A stretch of 64,000 nt of DNA from positions 434,001 through 498,000 of the forward strand of contig NZ_CP163423.1 in NCBI RefSeq assembly GCF_041429785.1, given 5' to 3'. How positions within the stretch are numbered: position 1 is the first letter of the stretch; every line of letters starts with the position of its first letter. Shown one piece after another: positions 1-9,312 of the stretch. A program made the translations under genes and the position numbers. The notes beneath the pieces are model-generated. The model saw only the letters and a list, made by a program, of their open reading frames with translations, did no database searches and was not told the DNA's origin. The DNA is from Fretibacter rubidus. GTDB lineage: Bacteria > Pseudomonadota > Alphaproteobacteria > Caulobacterales > Maricaulaceae.

Positions 1-442
1 AGTTATGTGGAAAAATAGTCGCCATTTGCAGGTTGTTGTGACCATGGACGGCATCAGTTCCCCACAAAAGCGGAATCCCTAAACCACCATCAGAGGTGTC
101 GGTAGAGGCCGTCCAAAATTCATCGGCTAGGGATATCCATGCCGCAGGTGGCGCAATTTTTCCGCCGCCGGGCGCTGAATTACCGCCGTTTAAGACAGAG
201 CCTAGATTATACTGCTTTGCTTCTTCTGGGGTTACGGCGGCGATATCGGCTTGAATGATTTGCCCAATCTTTTCTTCTAGCGTCATTTTTAATAGAAGTG
301 AATGTGCACGAGCTTCGATTGTTTCGTTATCGGTTTGGGCTGCGGGCGTAGTCTTGGCCTGATCAGCGCACCCTGAAAGAATAAGACTTCCTGTGAAGGT
401 TAAGCCTAAAATTACTGCTGTGCTTGTCATAAAGTTCTTCAT
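1..442 (-). CDS. GH3 beta-glucosidase lipoprotein, N-terminal part (cut by window start)
   Basis: The first 147 residues are present, starting at ATG 442-440; the rest lies before base 1. A lipoprotein signal peptide ends in a lipobox LSGC (Cys about residue 25). A GH3 N-terminal region follows, with the stretch MTLEEKIGQI and the family hallmark GTDAVHGHNN near residue 130. GH3 enzymes of this type remove terminal glucose from beta-1,3/1,4-gluco-oligosaccharides. A lipid anchor would place it on the periplasmic side of a membrane, where it could finish products of the GH16 enzyme at 4883-5947. It is divergent from the LacI regulator at 628. The exact substrate cannot be read from this fragment. 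Confidence 0.88.
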   Translation of the reverse strand, partial: MKNFMTSTAVILGLTFTGSLILSGCADQAKTTPAAQTDNETIEARAHSLLLKMTLEEKIGQIIQADIAAVTPEEAKQYNLGSVLNGGNSAPGGGKIAPPAAWISLADEFWTASTDTSDGGLGIPLLWGTDAVHGHNNLQMATIFPHN

Positions 443-627
443 TATTATAACCTTAAGTTAAAAATTTCACTAAATATGTCATTCAAGGTGGACAATATAT
501 GTCCTGTTATTGTCTTGATATGGACAATGTCAATCAAATTTCAGACAATTTATGTTTGGCGGATGGCAGTCAACGCCTTATGCGTAGTCTGAATGAATCG
601 CAAAAGACTGAATGGAGGTGTGGCGGA
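443..627. promoter_or_regulatory. Divergent promoter region between GH3 and LacI genes
   Basis: This AT-rich 185-base gap must hold promoters for both divergent genes. It contains an inverted repeat GGACA-N5-TGTCC at 490-504 and further GGACAAT and AGACAAT elements at about 522 and 543. Similar GACAAT elements recur upstream of the TonB receptor at 1858, so a shared regulator is possible. An open frame extends upstream of the LacI start to 499, but it runs across these elements and lacks LacI homology there. Confidence 0.45.
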
Positions 628-1644
628 ATGACAACGATAACTGAAGTTGCGCAACACGCTGGTGTTTCGGTTAAGACTGTTTCGCGCGTAATGAATAATT
701 ATGAACACATTAGTCCCAAGACGCGCGATAAAGTGCGGCGGGCTATGGAAGATCTTAGCTATGCGCCAAGCTCGATTGCGCGCCAGATGCGCATGGGGGA
801 TTCGCAGAGTATTGGAATGCTCTATGGTGACCCCAGCGGGGGGTATCAATCGCGCCTAAATCATGCGGTGCTCAAAGCTTGCTCTGATGCGCGCCGCTAT
901 TTGGCCGTGGAGCTTTTTGAAGAGAGCAACCCCGAATGGCGCCGCCAGGTGGAGGCTTTCCTGGATAGGACCAAGGTTCAGAACCTTATTCTTGTGCCGC
1001 CTATGTGCGATTCGGCCGAACTTCATATGCTGCTACAAGAGCGCGGCATACGCACTGTGTTGATATCGCCGTCACGGCAAATATCTGGATCTAGCTCTAT
1101 TGCGATGGACGATCGGCTCGCTGCATTTGAAATGACTAAATATTTCATAGACTTAGGTCATAACCGTATTGGCCATATATGTGGTCATCCAGGTCATGTC
1201 GCCTCACTGCTTCGGCGTCAGGGCTATGAAGAAGCTCTAAAGAATGCGGGCATTGACATCGATGAGGCTCTAATTTTGGGGGCGGGAAGCTTTTTCTTTA
1301 AGGACGCTTTGGCGTGCGCAGAGAAAATGCTGCGCATGGAAGACCGCCCGACCGCGATCTTTGCGGCGAATGACGAAATGGCGGCTGCCGTGATCATGAT
1401 GGCAAACCGAATTGGTATTCAAGTGCCAGAGGATTTATCTGTTGCTGGCTTTGATAACACTGCTATCTCGCAAACAATGTGGCCTGAACTTACTACCGTT
1501 GCGCAGCCGTTTGGGGAGATCGCAAGAGAGGCTGTGCGGCTCGTGAGTGACAACGTTAAACGCGACTTAAGCGTTTCCGCGACTCGAGTGCTGCCGCATG
1601 AAATCCTTTACCGGGGGTCTACGGGACCAGCCCCGGAAAACTAA
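628..1644 (+). CDS. LacI-family transcriptional regulator of the beta-glucan locus
   Basis: A 338-residue protein, the usual LacI length. The N-terminal helix-turn-helix reads TITEVAQHAGVSVKTVSRVM, followed by a hinge helix and a periplasmic-binding-protein-like effector domain (about residues 60-335, with the typical AGFDNTAISQ stretch near the end). The start at ATG 628 was chosen because the HTH begins there and GGAGG at 614-618 gives a well-placed ribosome site. The longer frame from 499 adds 43 residues with no family resemblance. It lies between the GH3 gene and the TonB receptor/GH16 genes, so it probably represses them until a gluco-oligosaccharide binds. Its operator is likely the palindrome at 1804-1817. 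Confidence 0.92.
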   Translation: MTTITEVAQHAGVSVKTVSRVMNNYEHISPKTRDKVRRAMEDLSYAPSSIARQMRMGDSQSIGMLYGDPSGGYQSRLNHAVLKACSDARRYLAVELFEESNPEWRRQVEAFLDRTKVQNLILVPPMCDSAELHMLLQERGIRTVLISPSRQISGSSSIAMDDRLAAFEMTKYFIDLGHNRIGHICGHPGHVASLLRRQGYEEALKNAGIDIDEALILGAGSFFFKDALACAEKMLRMEDRPTAIFAANDEMAAAVIMMANRIGIQVPEDLSVAGFDNTAISQTMWPELTTVAQPFGEIAREAVRLVSDNVKRDLSVSATRVLPHEILYRGSTGPAPEN

Positions 1645-1803
1645 ATTCACAAGATGCATATGTCATAGTCGAGATTTTTCATGTGTCTTTTAGGTCACAA
1701 GCGTTTTAAAAAATTGTCTTAATCGGAACTTTATGTTGACAATGATAGACAATTTTGACACTCAAGTTCCAGATTACAGACAGTTCATTTTCGTTGCGTG
1801 TAA

Positions 1804-1817
1804 TGACAGCGCTGTCA
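1804..1817. promoter_or_regulatory. LacI-type operator upstream of TonB receptor
   Basis: TGACAGCGCTGTCA is a perfect 14-bp palindrome with the central CpG typical of LacI-family operators. It lies 40 bp before the receptor start codon. Upstream, 1736-1765 carries repeated TTGACAAT/AGACAAT/TTGACA elements that include a possible -35 box. Binding by the LacI protein at 628-1644 is inferred from proximity. Confidence 0.6.
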
Positions 1818-1857
1818 AATTTAGATAAAAGTAAATATAATTGTTCAGGGGAATATC

Positions 1858-4806
1858 ATGAATAATCAAGATCGTTGGATTAGTCGCTTGCTGCTTGGGA
1901 CGTCTGTTCTAGCAATGATGGCATCGGCAACCGTAGCAGTCGCGCAGGACAATACGGACGATGGGGACGAAGTGATTGTAACGGGTATCCGCCAATCTCT
2001 TAAAGCGTCTATGGACGTAAAGCGAAATTCAAAAGGTATTGTTGACGCGATCACCGCAGAGGACATCGGTAAATTCCCTGATACCAACCTCGCCGAATCA
2101 TTGCAGCGTATTCCTGGTGTTTCGATTGATCGCCAAAACGGCGAAGGCGCGACGGTCACTGTTCGGGGTTGGGGGGCAGACTATAATCTCGTGACGTTCA
2201 ACGGCCGCGTGATGCCAACGTCATCAATTGGTGATGGTGCCAGCCGCTCGTTCGATTTTGGTAATTTGGCATCGGAAGCGATTGCCTCCGTTGAGGTTTA
2301 CAAGACGTCAAAAGTGAATGTTGCCAGCGGCGGCGCGGGTGCAACAATCAATATCAAAACGGCCAAGCCGCTTGAGGCCTCAGGCAGGACAGCGACTATC
2401 GGTGTCAAAGGTGTTTACGACACAGGTCAAATTGACAGCAAGAAAATCACCCCAGAGATTTCAGGTCTCTACATTAATCAATTCGCCAATGACCGTTTAG
2501 GCGTCGCTGTTTCTGGTAGCTATCAGAAACGTGAAGGCGGCATCGTCCAGTCCAATGTCGGCTGGCGCGATGGCTATCTAGGTAGCGAAGATTTCGGCAA
2601 TGAGTGGGGCCGCCTGCCGTCTGCTACGGGTCCGAACTCCTGGAACTTTAACGACGGTATCGTAAACCGTCCCGGCGATACAGATGTTTACGAAGTGCCG
2701 CAAAACGCGGACTATGCACTGACGGATTATAAGCGGGAACGGATAAACGGTCAGCTTGTCTTGCAGTATGATATTACTGATAAATTGCGCGCGACGGGTG
2801 ACATCACATATTCCTCCAACGAAGTTGAAACAAATTCTAGCTCTGCGGGCGTTTGGTTCAACCATGACCAAACCAACAGTGCGTGGACTGACGGTCCTGT
2901 TGCTGGACCGCTGTATTATACTGAGTTTTTTGGTAATCCAACGGATCTATCTTATAGCGGGTCTCTATCTCAATCTATGAATGAGAACATCTCGCTTGGT
3001 TTCAACCTCGCATGGGATGTAACTGACCGGCTGAACCTTGCGCTTGATTACAACGATGCAAGTGCAGAGTCCAAACCCACAAACCGCTTCGGTTCAAGCA
3101 TGTCGGTTGGCACGACCGTCTTTGGCATTGCTGCACAAACTGTCAATTTTGAGAATGACCTGCCCGTTATTTCGTTTGTAGACAATGGTATTGGTGCCGA
3201 AGATGCGTCTGTTCGTGAACATTCGGGCAGCACATTTTCAAACAATTACATGCGCTCAGATGTCCAGCAATTACAGCTAAATGGCGATTATGAAATCGAC
3301 CGCGATATTATCGATAGCGTTGATTTTGGCTTCTCATGGCTGAAAAATGATGTTCGCTCTGATTCTGGATTCATACAAACCGACTCATGGGGCGGCGAGC
3401 TTGGCGATGCCGACGATATTCCTGATGATATCTTTGAATGGATTACGCTGCCTGATCAGTTTAGTGGTGTGTCTGGTGCAGATGATCCCAATATGCTCCA
3501 AGGTCTATACCGCTTTGACTTTGCGCAGATGGTTGATTTGCTAGAAGATCAATTCGGTATTTGTTCATCTCCTTGGGTGGGCTCAACATCTGATAACCCA
3601 GGCACATGTTTGGCGGACCGCACAAACTCACGCCAGATTGAAGAAGAAACCTTTAGTGCTTACGCGCAGTTTAACAGCTCCTTTAACTGGGGATCTGCGG
3701 ATGTTAATATCACAACGGGCGCGCGTTATGAGCATACAGATGTCTTCGCGCCAGCCAGCGTTCAAGTTCCAACAGGGACGAGTTGGCCCGGTGGTAACGA
3801 GTTTTTCCTGACCTTTGATGGTGGAACGGAAGAATCAGAATTTGATGGCAGCTATGACTTCTTCTTGCCGTCTGTTGATTTTGATATCGCCTTTGCAAAT
3901 AATGTGAAACTACGCGGTGCCTATAGCAAGACGATTGGACGTCATAGATATGATCAAATCCAAGGCGGCTTGACACTCGACTCCCTTTTCCGGGCCGTGG
4001 ACGGCACTGGCCGGTCCGGCAACCCGTCACTAGAACCCTTCACATCGGACAACTATGATGTGTCAGCTGAATGGTATTATGGCGATAACAGCTATATTTC
4101 GGTTGGATACTTTAAAAAGAACATCAATAATTTCATCGGCACAGGCCGCTTTACTGAAAACTATTATGGTCTAACTCACCCTGGGCTCGGTGCACGTGCT
4201 GCTGAAGCGCGGGCTGCGGGGGCTAACTCTGCTGCTGAAATTCTGGCTTACTATCAGGCGAACTATCCAGAGCTTGTGGTTGACGGTGCCATCATTGGCG
4301 CGCCGGATGACCCGCTCCTGAACTTCCAGGTTGAACAGCCGGTCGCGAGCGATCGCACGGACGGTTTTGACGGCTGGGAATTCGCATTGCAGCACACATT
4401 CGGTGATAGCGGTTTTGGTATTATCGCCAACTACACGATTGCTAATACAGAGCTTGAATATGACAATACACAGTCATTCCGCGTTGATCAGCTTGCGATT
4501 GCTGGCGTAAGCGATAGTGCAAACCTTGTGGGTTTCTATGACAAAAATGGTCTTCAAGCCCGCGTTGCATGGAACTGGAGAGATGACTTCCTAGCAGGCA
4601 GTGGCCGCAACCCGTTCTACGTCGAGGCCTATGATCAGATTGACGCGAATATAAGCTATGATATTCGCGACAACTTCACGGTCTTCGCAGAGGGCATTGA
4701 TATTACCGGCTCAGACCGCCGCGGACATCGCCGCTCTGTCAATAATGCGTTCTTTATGAACCCGCAATCTGGCCGTTATGCCGTAGGCGCGCGTTACAAG
4801 TTCTAA
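1858..4806 (+). CDS. TonB-dependent outer-membrane receptor (carbohydrate type)
   Basis: A 982-residue receptor with a cleavable signal peptide (after about residue 29, AVAQD), a TonB-box-like EVIVTG stretch, a plug domain (about residues 45-165: GKFPDTNLAESLQRIPGV, then VTVRG), a long beta-barrel, and a C-terminal aromatic residue (ending YKF) as needed for barrel assembly. This Caulobacter/Xanthomonas-type family imports oligosaccharides across the outer membrane using TonB energy. The start at ATG 1858 has a good AGGGGA ribosome site. A strong terminator follows at 4834-4864. With GH16 and GH3 beside it, the substrate is probably a beta-glucan oligosaccharide such as a laminarin fragment; that is inference from context. 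Confidence 0.93.
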   Translation: MNNQDRWISRLLLGTSVLAMMASATVAVAQDNTDDGDEVIVTGIRQSLKASMDVKRNSKGIVDAITAEDIGKFPDTNLAESLQRIPGVSIDRQNGEGATVTVRGWGADYNLVTFNGRVMPTSSIGDGASRSFDFGNLASEAIASVEVYKTSKVNVASGGAGATINIKTAKPLEASGRTATIGVKGVYDTGQIDSKKITPEISGLYINQFANDRLGVAVSGSYQKREGGIVQSNVGWRDGYLGSEDFGNEWGRLPSATGPNSWNFNDGIVNRPGDTDVYEVPQNADYALTDYKRERINGQLVLQYDITDKLRATGDITYSSNEVETNSSSAGVWFNHDQTNSAWTDGPVAGPLYYTEFFGNPTDLSYSGSLSQSMNENISLGFNLAWDVTDRLNLALDYNDASAESKPTNRFGSSMSVGTTVFGIAAQTVNFENDLPVISFVDNGIGAEDASVREHSGSTFSNNYMRSDVQQLQLNGDYEIDRDIIDSVDFGFSWLKNDVRSDSGFIQTDSWGGELGDADDIPDDIFEWITLPDQFSGVSGADDPNMLQGLYRFDFAQMVDLLEDQFGICSSPWVGSTSDNPGTCLADRTNSRQIEEETFSAYAQFNSSFNWGSADVNITTGARYEHTDVFAPASVQVPTGTSWPGGNEFFLTFDGGTEESEFDGSYDFFLPSVDFDIAFANNVKLRGAYSKTIGRHRYDQIQGGLTLDSLFRAVDGTGRSGNPSLEPFTSDNYDVSAEWYYGDNSYISVGYFKKNINNFIGTGRFTENYYGLTHPGLGARAAEARAAGANSAAEILAYYQANYPELVVDGAIIGAPDDPLLNFQVEQPVASDRTDGFDGWEFALQHTFGDSGFGIIANYTIANTELEYDNTQSFRVDQLAIAGVSDSANLVGFYDKNGLQARVAWNWRDDFLAGSGRNPFYVEAYDQIDANISYDIRDNFTVFAEGIDITGSDRRGHRRSVNNAFFMNPQSGRYAVGARYKF

Positions 4807-4833
4807 TCAGGCTCTTGTGAATGATATTTAAAT

Positions 4834-4864
4834 AAGGGCCATCCCAATTGGGATGGCCTTTTTT
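4834..4864 (+). terminator. Rho-independent terminator after the TonB receptor gene
   Basis: The inverted repeat GGCCATCCCAATTGGGATGGCC (an 11-bp stem per arm) is followed by a T run at 4859-4864. It falls between the receptor and the GH16 gene. An ATG inside the stem (4853) could be read as an upstream GH16 start, but is better explained as part of the hairpin. Partial read-through would give less GH16 and downstream mRNA than receptor mRNA. Confidence 0.85.
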
Positions 4865-4882
4865 GTTTTATTTGGATTATTT

Positions 4883-5947
4883 ATGACGCTTAAGCTCAAG
4901 ACTTCCTTGCCAGCCGTGATTTGCATGGGAGCTATCCTCACAGCCTGTGGTGGGTCTGCGTCAAAGCCGCTCTCAACGGCTCCAACGCCGCCGCCCCCTC
5001 AAGCCGCCGTGTTACCTGTTCCCAGCGCAGCGCCTGAGGGCGATGATTTTCACCCAAGCAATAAAGGCTGGTTCTTGGCTTGGTCGGATGAATTTTTGGG
5101 TGATGAGCTTGACCGCTCCAAGTGGGAAGTCGAGAAATCCTGTTGGGGCGGCGGCAATGAAGAGCGGCAGTGTTATACTGACCGGCCTGAGAATATAGAG
5201 GTCATCAATGGCCTTTTGCGGCTGAAAGCCTACCCCGAAACATACACGGGGCCGCAATATCCACAGGGTTGGCCCGACGGCAGTGGCGGGCAAATAACCC
5301 AGCAATATACATCAGGTAAAGTGCGCACCCGCGCTCTGGCTGATTGGACATACGGCCGTTTTTCTGCCCGTATGAAGTTACCAAAAGGGCAGGGCACATG
5401 GCCCGCCTTTTGGATGATGCCCATTGATAATGTTTACGGCGGGTGGGCTGCATCGGGCGAAATTGACATTATGGAGGCTGTTAATCTGGGGGCCACATGT
5501 GGTGAATGCAGCGGCAGTGAGGGTGAGAACAGAACGCTCGGCGCACTGCATTACGGCGGTGTGTCGCCCCAGAATAAGTTTCAATCAAGCCGAAACACAA
5601 TTCCCGGCGGCGAAAATAGCAAAGACGATTATCATGTTTACGCCGTTGAGTGGGGTGAGGACCAGATTAATTGGTTTGTCGATGATGAGTTATTCTGGAG
5701 CCTGGATTCCAGTGAATGGGAGTCCGGCGCGGTTAGTAAAGAAACCCATCCCCATGCCCCGTTCGATCAGAATTTCTACCTCATGCTAAACCTCGCCGTA
5801 GGCGGACGTTTATCAGAAGATAACAATGCAGGTGGCTTTGTCGCCAATAATTTTCCGGCCGAAGTTTTGGTCGATTGGGTGCGGGTTTATCAATGCGATT
5901 ATGACGGCGCATCGAGCCAAAATTGTATGGCCGAAGCCAATCAATAA
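4883..5947 (+). CDS. GH16 family endo-beta-glucanase (laminarinase-like), lipoprotein
   Basis: A 354-residue protein. The signal peptide ends in the lipobox LTAC (Cys 22), followed by a Pro-rich linker and a GH16 jelly-roll domain (about residues 58-345). The catalytic motif EIDIME at residues 193-198 supplies the nucleophile and acid/base glutamates; WPAFWMMP just before it is typical of beta-1,3-glucanases. The start at ATG 4883 was preferred over 4853, which lies in the terminator stem. Likely role: endo-cleavage of beta-1,3-glucan at the cell surface or periplasm, feeding the receptor and GH3. Agarase/carrageenase subfamilies also share GH16, but the motif spacing without an insertion favours laminarinase. 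No carbohydrate-binding module was seen. Confidence 0.9.
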   Translation: MTLKLKTSLPAVICMGAILTACGGSASKPLSTAPTPPPPQAAVLPVPSAAPEGDDFHPSNKGWFLAWSDEFLGDELDRSKWEVEKSCWGGGNEERQCYTDRPENIEVINGLLRLKAYPETYTGPQYPQGWPDGSGGQITQQYTSGKVRTRALADWTYGRFSARMKLPKGQGTWPAFWMMPIDNVYGGWAASGEIDIMEAVNLGATCGECSGSEGENRTLGALHYGGVSPQNKFQSSRNTIPGGENSKDDYHVYAVEWGEDQINWFVDDELFWSLDSSEWESGAVSKETHPHAPFDQNFYLMLNLAVGGRLSEDNNAGGFVANNFPAEVLVDWVRVYQCDYDGASSQNCMAEANQ

Positions 5948-6017
5948 TCTCTATTTACCTCATCGCCAGCGGCGAATAGTCTTATGACATGACGTCGATT
6001 TTCGTCTAAAAGGAACT

Positions 6018-7541
6018 ATGACACAGCGTATTAAAAATATCGTCATCATAGGCGGCGGAACCGCAGGTTGGATGACAGCGGGCCTGCTTGCCGCCCGCCA
6101 TCCTGATCGTTCGCTTGATGGGATTTCAATTACGGTCATAGAATCCCCGGATATTCCGACTGTTGGTGTCGGGGAAGGGACGTGGCCTACCATCCGCAAA
6201 ACGCTTAGCCGTATCGGCATAAAAGAAGAAGACTTTCTGCGACGCTGTGATGCTTCGTTTAAACAAGGATCGCGCTTTGATGGCTGGGTTAATGGCGATG
6301 TGAGTGATAGCTATCATCATCCGTTTGAACTGCCTGTGTCCCGTAATGCCAATGAATTACTTCACGCGTGGAAGACCTATGCGCCAGATATGTGTTTCGC
6401 GGAAGCGGTGTGTGTACAATCGTCTCCGTCTCAAGACGGCCTCGCACCACGGCAAAAATCTATGCCTGAATATTTCGGCGCGATGAATTATGCTTACCAC
6501 CTTGATGCTGTGAAAATGTCTGCTGTGTTACGTGATCATGCGGTACAGGCGCTGGGCGTTGTGTATATCTCTGATCATGTAACAAAGGTCATCGGGGATA
6601 AAGATGACGACATTGAAGGCGTATTGACCCGCAATCATGGACAGGTTTTGGGCGATTTGTTTATCGATTGCACGGGACAAAAGTCTCTTTTGCTTGGCGG
6701 GCATTACGGCGTAGACTTTATCGACCAAAGTCATATCCTTTTTAACAACAGAGCCCTTGTGACGCGGCTGCCTGTTGCCGCTGACGCGCCTATCACATCG
6801 CAAACGATATCAACGGCCCATGAAGCAGGCTGGATATGGGATATTGGGCTGCCAACGCGGCGTGGCATTGGCTGTGTCTATGCCTCCGATTATATGAGTG
6901 ATACGCGCGCCGAGGAGGTTTTATTTAATTACGTGGGGTCAACGGATTACGAAACGCGCAAGCTATCCTTCACTTCAGGTCACCGCGAACACTTCTGGCA
7001 CCGAAATTGCCTTGCTATAGGGCTATCCGCAGGTTTCCTAGAGCCGCTGGAGGCCTCCGCCATTGTGCTGGTTGAATTATCGGCTGATATGCTGGCTGAT
7101 AACTTGCCAGTAACACGCGCAGATATGGACATTGATGCGCGTAAATTTAATGACATATTCAAATACCGCTGGGCGCGTATAATTGATTTTTTGAAACTTC
7201 ATTATGTCCTAAGTAAACGGGAAGATCCCTATTGGATGAATAACCGCGACGCGCACTCTATCCCGCAGCGGTTACAAGAATATCTTGAAATGTGGAAGCA
7301 CCGCCCGCCCGTACAAAGTGATTTCGAACACGCTAGTGAGATTTTCCCGGCGTCAAGCTATCACTTTGTTCTCTATGGTATGGGCTTTCCTGCGGTGGCG
7401 CACCCGACGCTAAAGCCCGTTTTACAAGACGCCCTTAAGCAGAAAATGGGAGCCATGATGCAGAAGCAAAAGAAATTCGCGGCGGGACTACCGACAAACC
7501 GTGCCTTGTTGGCAGGACTTCAAAAAGCGTCTACGCAGTAA
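6018..7541 (+). CDS. Flavin-dependent halogenase family protein (tryptophan-halogenase-like) 1
   Basis: A 507-residue FAD enzyme of the PF04820 halogenase family. An N-terminal FAD loop GGGTAGW (residues 12-18) is followed by GVGEGTWP, the catalytic lysine position (FKQGS, Lys82), a variant WxWxI signature (GWIWDIG) and EPLEASA, which corresponds to the catalytic glutamate region. Known members use reduced FAD, oxygen and halide to make hypohalous acid that a lysine relays to an indole ring. Here it heads an operon with SapC, cupin, a second halogenase and a symporter. WIWDIG and EPLEASA differ from the consensus WxWxIP and EPLESTS, so the substrate or even the reaction may differ. The physiological substrate is unknown. 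Confidence 0.85.
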   Translation: MTQRIKNIVIIGGGTAGWMTAGLLAARHPDRSLDGISITVIESPDIPTVGVGEGTWPTIRKTLSRIGIKEEDFLRRCDASFKQGSRFDGWVNGDVSDSYHHPFELPVSRNANELLHAWKTYAPDMCFAEAVCVQSSPSQDGLAPRQKSMPEYFGAMNYAYHLDAVKMSAVLRDHAVQALGVVYISDHVTKVIGDKDDDIEGVLTRNHGQVLGDLFIDCTGQKSLLLGGHYGVDFIDQSHILFNNRALVTRLPVAADAPITSQTISTAHEAGWIWDIGLPTRRGIGCVYASDYMSDTRAEEVLFNYVGSTDYETRKLSFTSGHREHFWHRNCLAIGLSAGFLEPLEASAIVLVELSADMLADNLPVTRADMDIDARKFNDIFKYRWARIIDFLKLHYVLSKREDPYWMNNRDAHSIPQRLQEYLEMWKHRPPVQSDFEHASEIFPASSYHFVLYGMGFPAVAHPTLKPVLQDALKQKMGAMMQKQKKFAAGLPTNRALLAGLQKASTQ

Positions 7542-7570
7542 TAATAACAATAAGAATAGAGAGCTAAGCC

Positions 7571-8287
7571 ATGCCAAATCATGTTGCCGTAAATCCGCGA
7601 GATCACAAAGACTTGCGTATATTAGAAGAGCGGTCAGAGGGTATGGGCGACGCAACTATGTGCTGTATTACATTCCCCGAAGAATTTCGAAATTTGCAAA
7701 ATCATTACACGATTTTATTTCAACTGGATCAGGAGCGTGAAGCGTTTAATTGCTTGGCCATGTTCGGGCTTGAGAATGGCGAAAACTTGTTTTTAGACAA
7801 CGGCCGGTGGGACGCGAGCTATGTCCCGCTTGCGATGGACATCCAGCCCTTCATGATTGGTCGTCCATCAGATCATGATGCAGATCGCAAAGTCGTTATC
7901 GATAGCGATAGCCCCCGCATTGGCAAAGGCGAAGGCCGCCGCATTTTTGATGATAACGGCATTCCCACCGCCTATTTGGAGAGTATTTCAAATAAGCTAA
8001 GCCATTTGGACGGCGGCTATAGAGCCTCTAGCGAATATATTGATTGCCTAAAAAAATACGACTTGCTTGAACCGCTGTCCATTGACGTCACTATGAAAGA
8101 TGGAGCGAAAAACAGGCTTGTCGGCTTCCATGTTATCCATGAAGAGCGGCTTAATAAACTGAGCGCTGAAGGCTTGGCTGAATTGCAAAGCAAGGGCTAC
8201 CTTATGCCAAGTTATATGGCGCTCGCGTCGTTATCAAACCTCTCTAAATTAATTGCCCGAAAAGAGGCCGCTGCTATTAATGTTTAA
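7571..8287 (+). CDS. SapC family protein
   Basis: A 238-residue protein whose overall pattern (HVAVNPRDHKDLRI start, EFRNLQNHYTILF, later DNGRWDASYVPLAM and QPFMIG) matches the SapC family. The name comes from a Campylobacter S-layer locus; the biochemical function is unknown. No signal peptide was seen, so it is probably cytoplasmic. It starts 29 bases after halogenase 1 and its end overlaps the cupin gene start at 8280, suggesting translational coupling. In many proteobacteria SapC genes travel with halogenase and cupin genes next to TonB receptors, as here, so they probably act on one process. Confidence 0.85.
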   Translation: MPNHVAVNPRDHKDLRILEERSEGMGDATMCCITFPEEFRNLQNHYTILFQLDQEREAFNCLAMFGLENGENLFLDNGRWDASYVPLAMDIQPFMIGRPSDHDADRKVVIDSDSPRIGKGEGRRIFDDNGIPTAYLESISNKLSHLDGGYRASSEYIDCLKKYDLLEPLSIDVTMKDGAKNRLVGFHVIHEERLNKLSAEGLAELQSKGYLMPSYMALASLSNLSKLIARKEAAAINV

Positions 8288-9308
8288 TCATGCAGACATC
8301 TTTAAAACGATGCGCGCTTTGCCTGAGGCCTCAGGGGCAACGCTGGCCGATTTAGAGCCGCACTTCGCGGCGCGCAAGCCGTTTGTCGTGCGCGATATGG
8401 TGAAAGACTGGCCGTTGGTTAAGGCTGGGAAAACGTCGGCAAGGGCCGCCAGAGACTATTTGCTCTCCAAAGCGGTTGACCGTCCATTTCCGGTGTCTAT
8501 GGGGTCTGATGAATTTAACGGCCGCCTATTCTACCGCGATGACATGTCAATGAATATTGAAATGGGCAAGGCGAAGTTGCCCTTAATTTTTGATCGTATA
8601 GACGCCGTTGAAAATACAGTCCCTGCGCCAATAATTTATCTTAGTGCGATTAACGTCACTCGTTTTTTTGATGGTCTCCATGAAGAAAATCATGTTGATT
8701 TCGGTGATCGCGTCCCGATGGAATCAATCTGGATTGGCACGAAAAGCCGTATTGCTGCCCATAACGATTTTCCCGATAATTTGGCCTGCGTCGCTGTTGG
8801 TCGGCGACGCTTTACGCTTTTCCCGCCGGATCAAATTAAAAACCTATATATTGGCCCTGTTGATAATACGCCCGCCGGAAGAGCAATTAGTATGGTTGAT
8901 TTCCACAATCCCGATTTTGAAGCTTATCCGAAATTCAAGGACGCATTAGATAACGCTTTTACTGCGGAATTAGAGCCTGGCGATGCCCTCCATATCCCAT
9001 CAATGTGGTGGCATCACGTCGAGGGGCTCGACCCGTTTAATGTCCTCGTCAATTATTGGTGGCGCGATACGCCGCGCTATTTTGGGGGGCCGCAGAACGC
9101 GCTGAATCACGCTATGATGGCTATTCGTGATTTGCCCGATGATGAGAAATCACATTGGCGCGACGTGTTTAACCATTATGTTTTCGATAACACAGGCGAA
9201 GTCACTGACCATATCCCAGAACATGGACACGGTATTTTGGGCCCGATGACTGCGAAGAACGCCAGCAAAATCAGATCTTTCTTAATTAAGACGCTAAGCA
9301 GTGAATAA
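8280..9308 (+). CDS. Cupin-like (JmjC-type cupin_8) protein
   Basis: A 342-residue protein starting at ATG 8280, overlapping the SapC stop. A longer frame from 8253 exists, but the coupled ATG fits better. It has the JmjC-like double-stranded beta-helix pattern: RKPFVVRDMVKDWP near the N-terminus, the metal-binding HND in AAHNDFPDN (about residue 170), and a distal His in PSMWWHHVEG (about residue 245). Proteins of this fold are often Fe(II)/2-oxoglutarate hydroxylases acting on proteins or small molecules. The HxD...H triad appears intact, so an oxygenase role is plausible. Its partner genes are SapC and two halogenases. Confidence 0.82.
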   Translation: MFNHADIFKTMRALPEASGATLADLEPHFAARKPFVVRDMVKDWPLVKAGKTSARAARDYLLSKAVDRPFPVSMGSDEFNGRLFYRDDMSMNIEMGKAKLPLIFDRIDAVENTVPAPIIYLSAINVTRFFDGLHEENHVDFGDRVPMESIWIGTKSRIAAHNDFPDNLACVAVGRRRFTLFPPDQIKNLYIGPVDNTPAGRAISMVDFHNPDFEAYPKFKDALDNAFTAELEPGDALHIPSMWWHHVEGLDPFNVLVNYWWRDTPRYFGGPQNALNHAMMAIRDLPDDEKSHWRDVFNHYVFDNTGEVTDHIPEHGHGILGPMTAKNASKIRSFLIKTLSSE

Positions 9309-9312
9309 TATT

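Noticed and set aside
499-627. N-terminal extension of the first LacI protein
   Set aside because: It has no family similarity, crosses operator-like repeats, and a good GGAGG precedes ATG 628.
2578-4395. Several antisense frames under the first TonB receptor
   Set aside because: They are shadows of a well-supported gene, without ribosome sites or recognisable protein patterns.
4853-4882. Upstream ATG extending the GH16 protein by ten residues
   Set aside because: The ATG lies inside the terminator stem; the ATG at 4883 gives a normal lipoprotein signal peptide.
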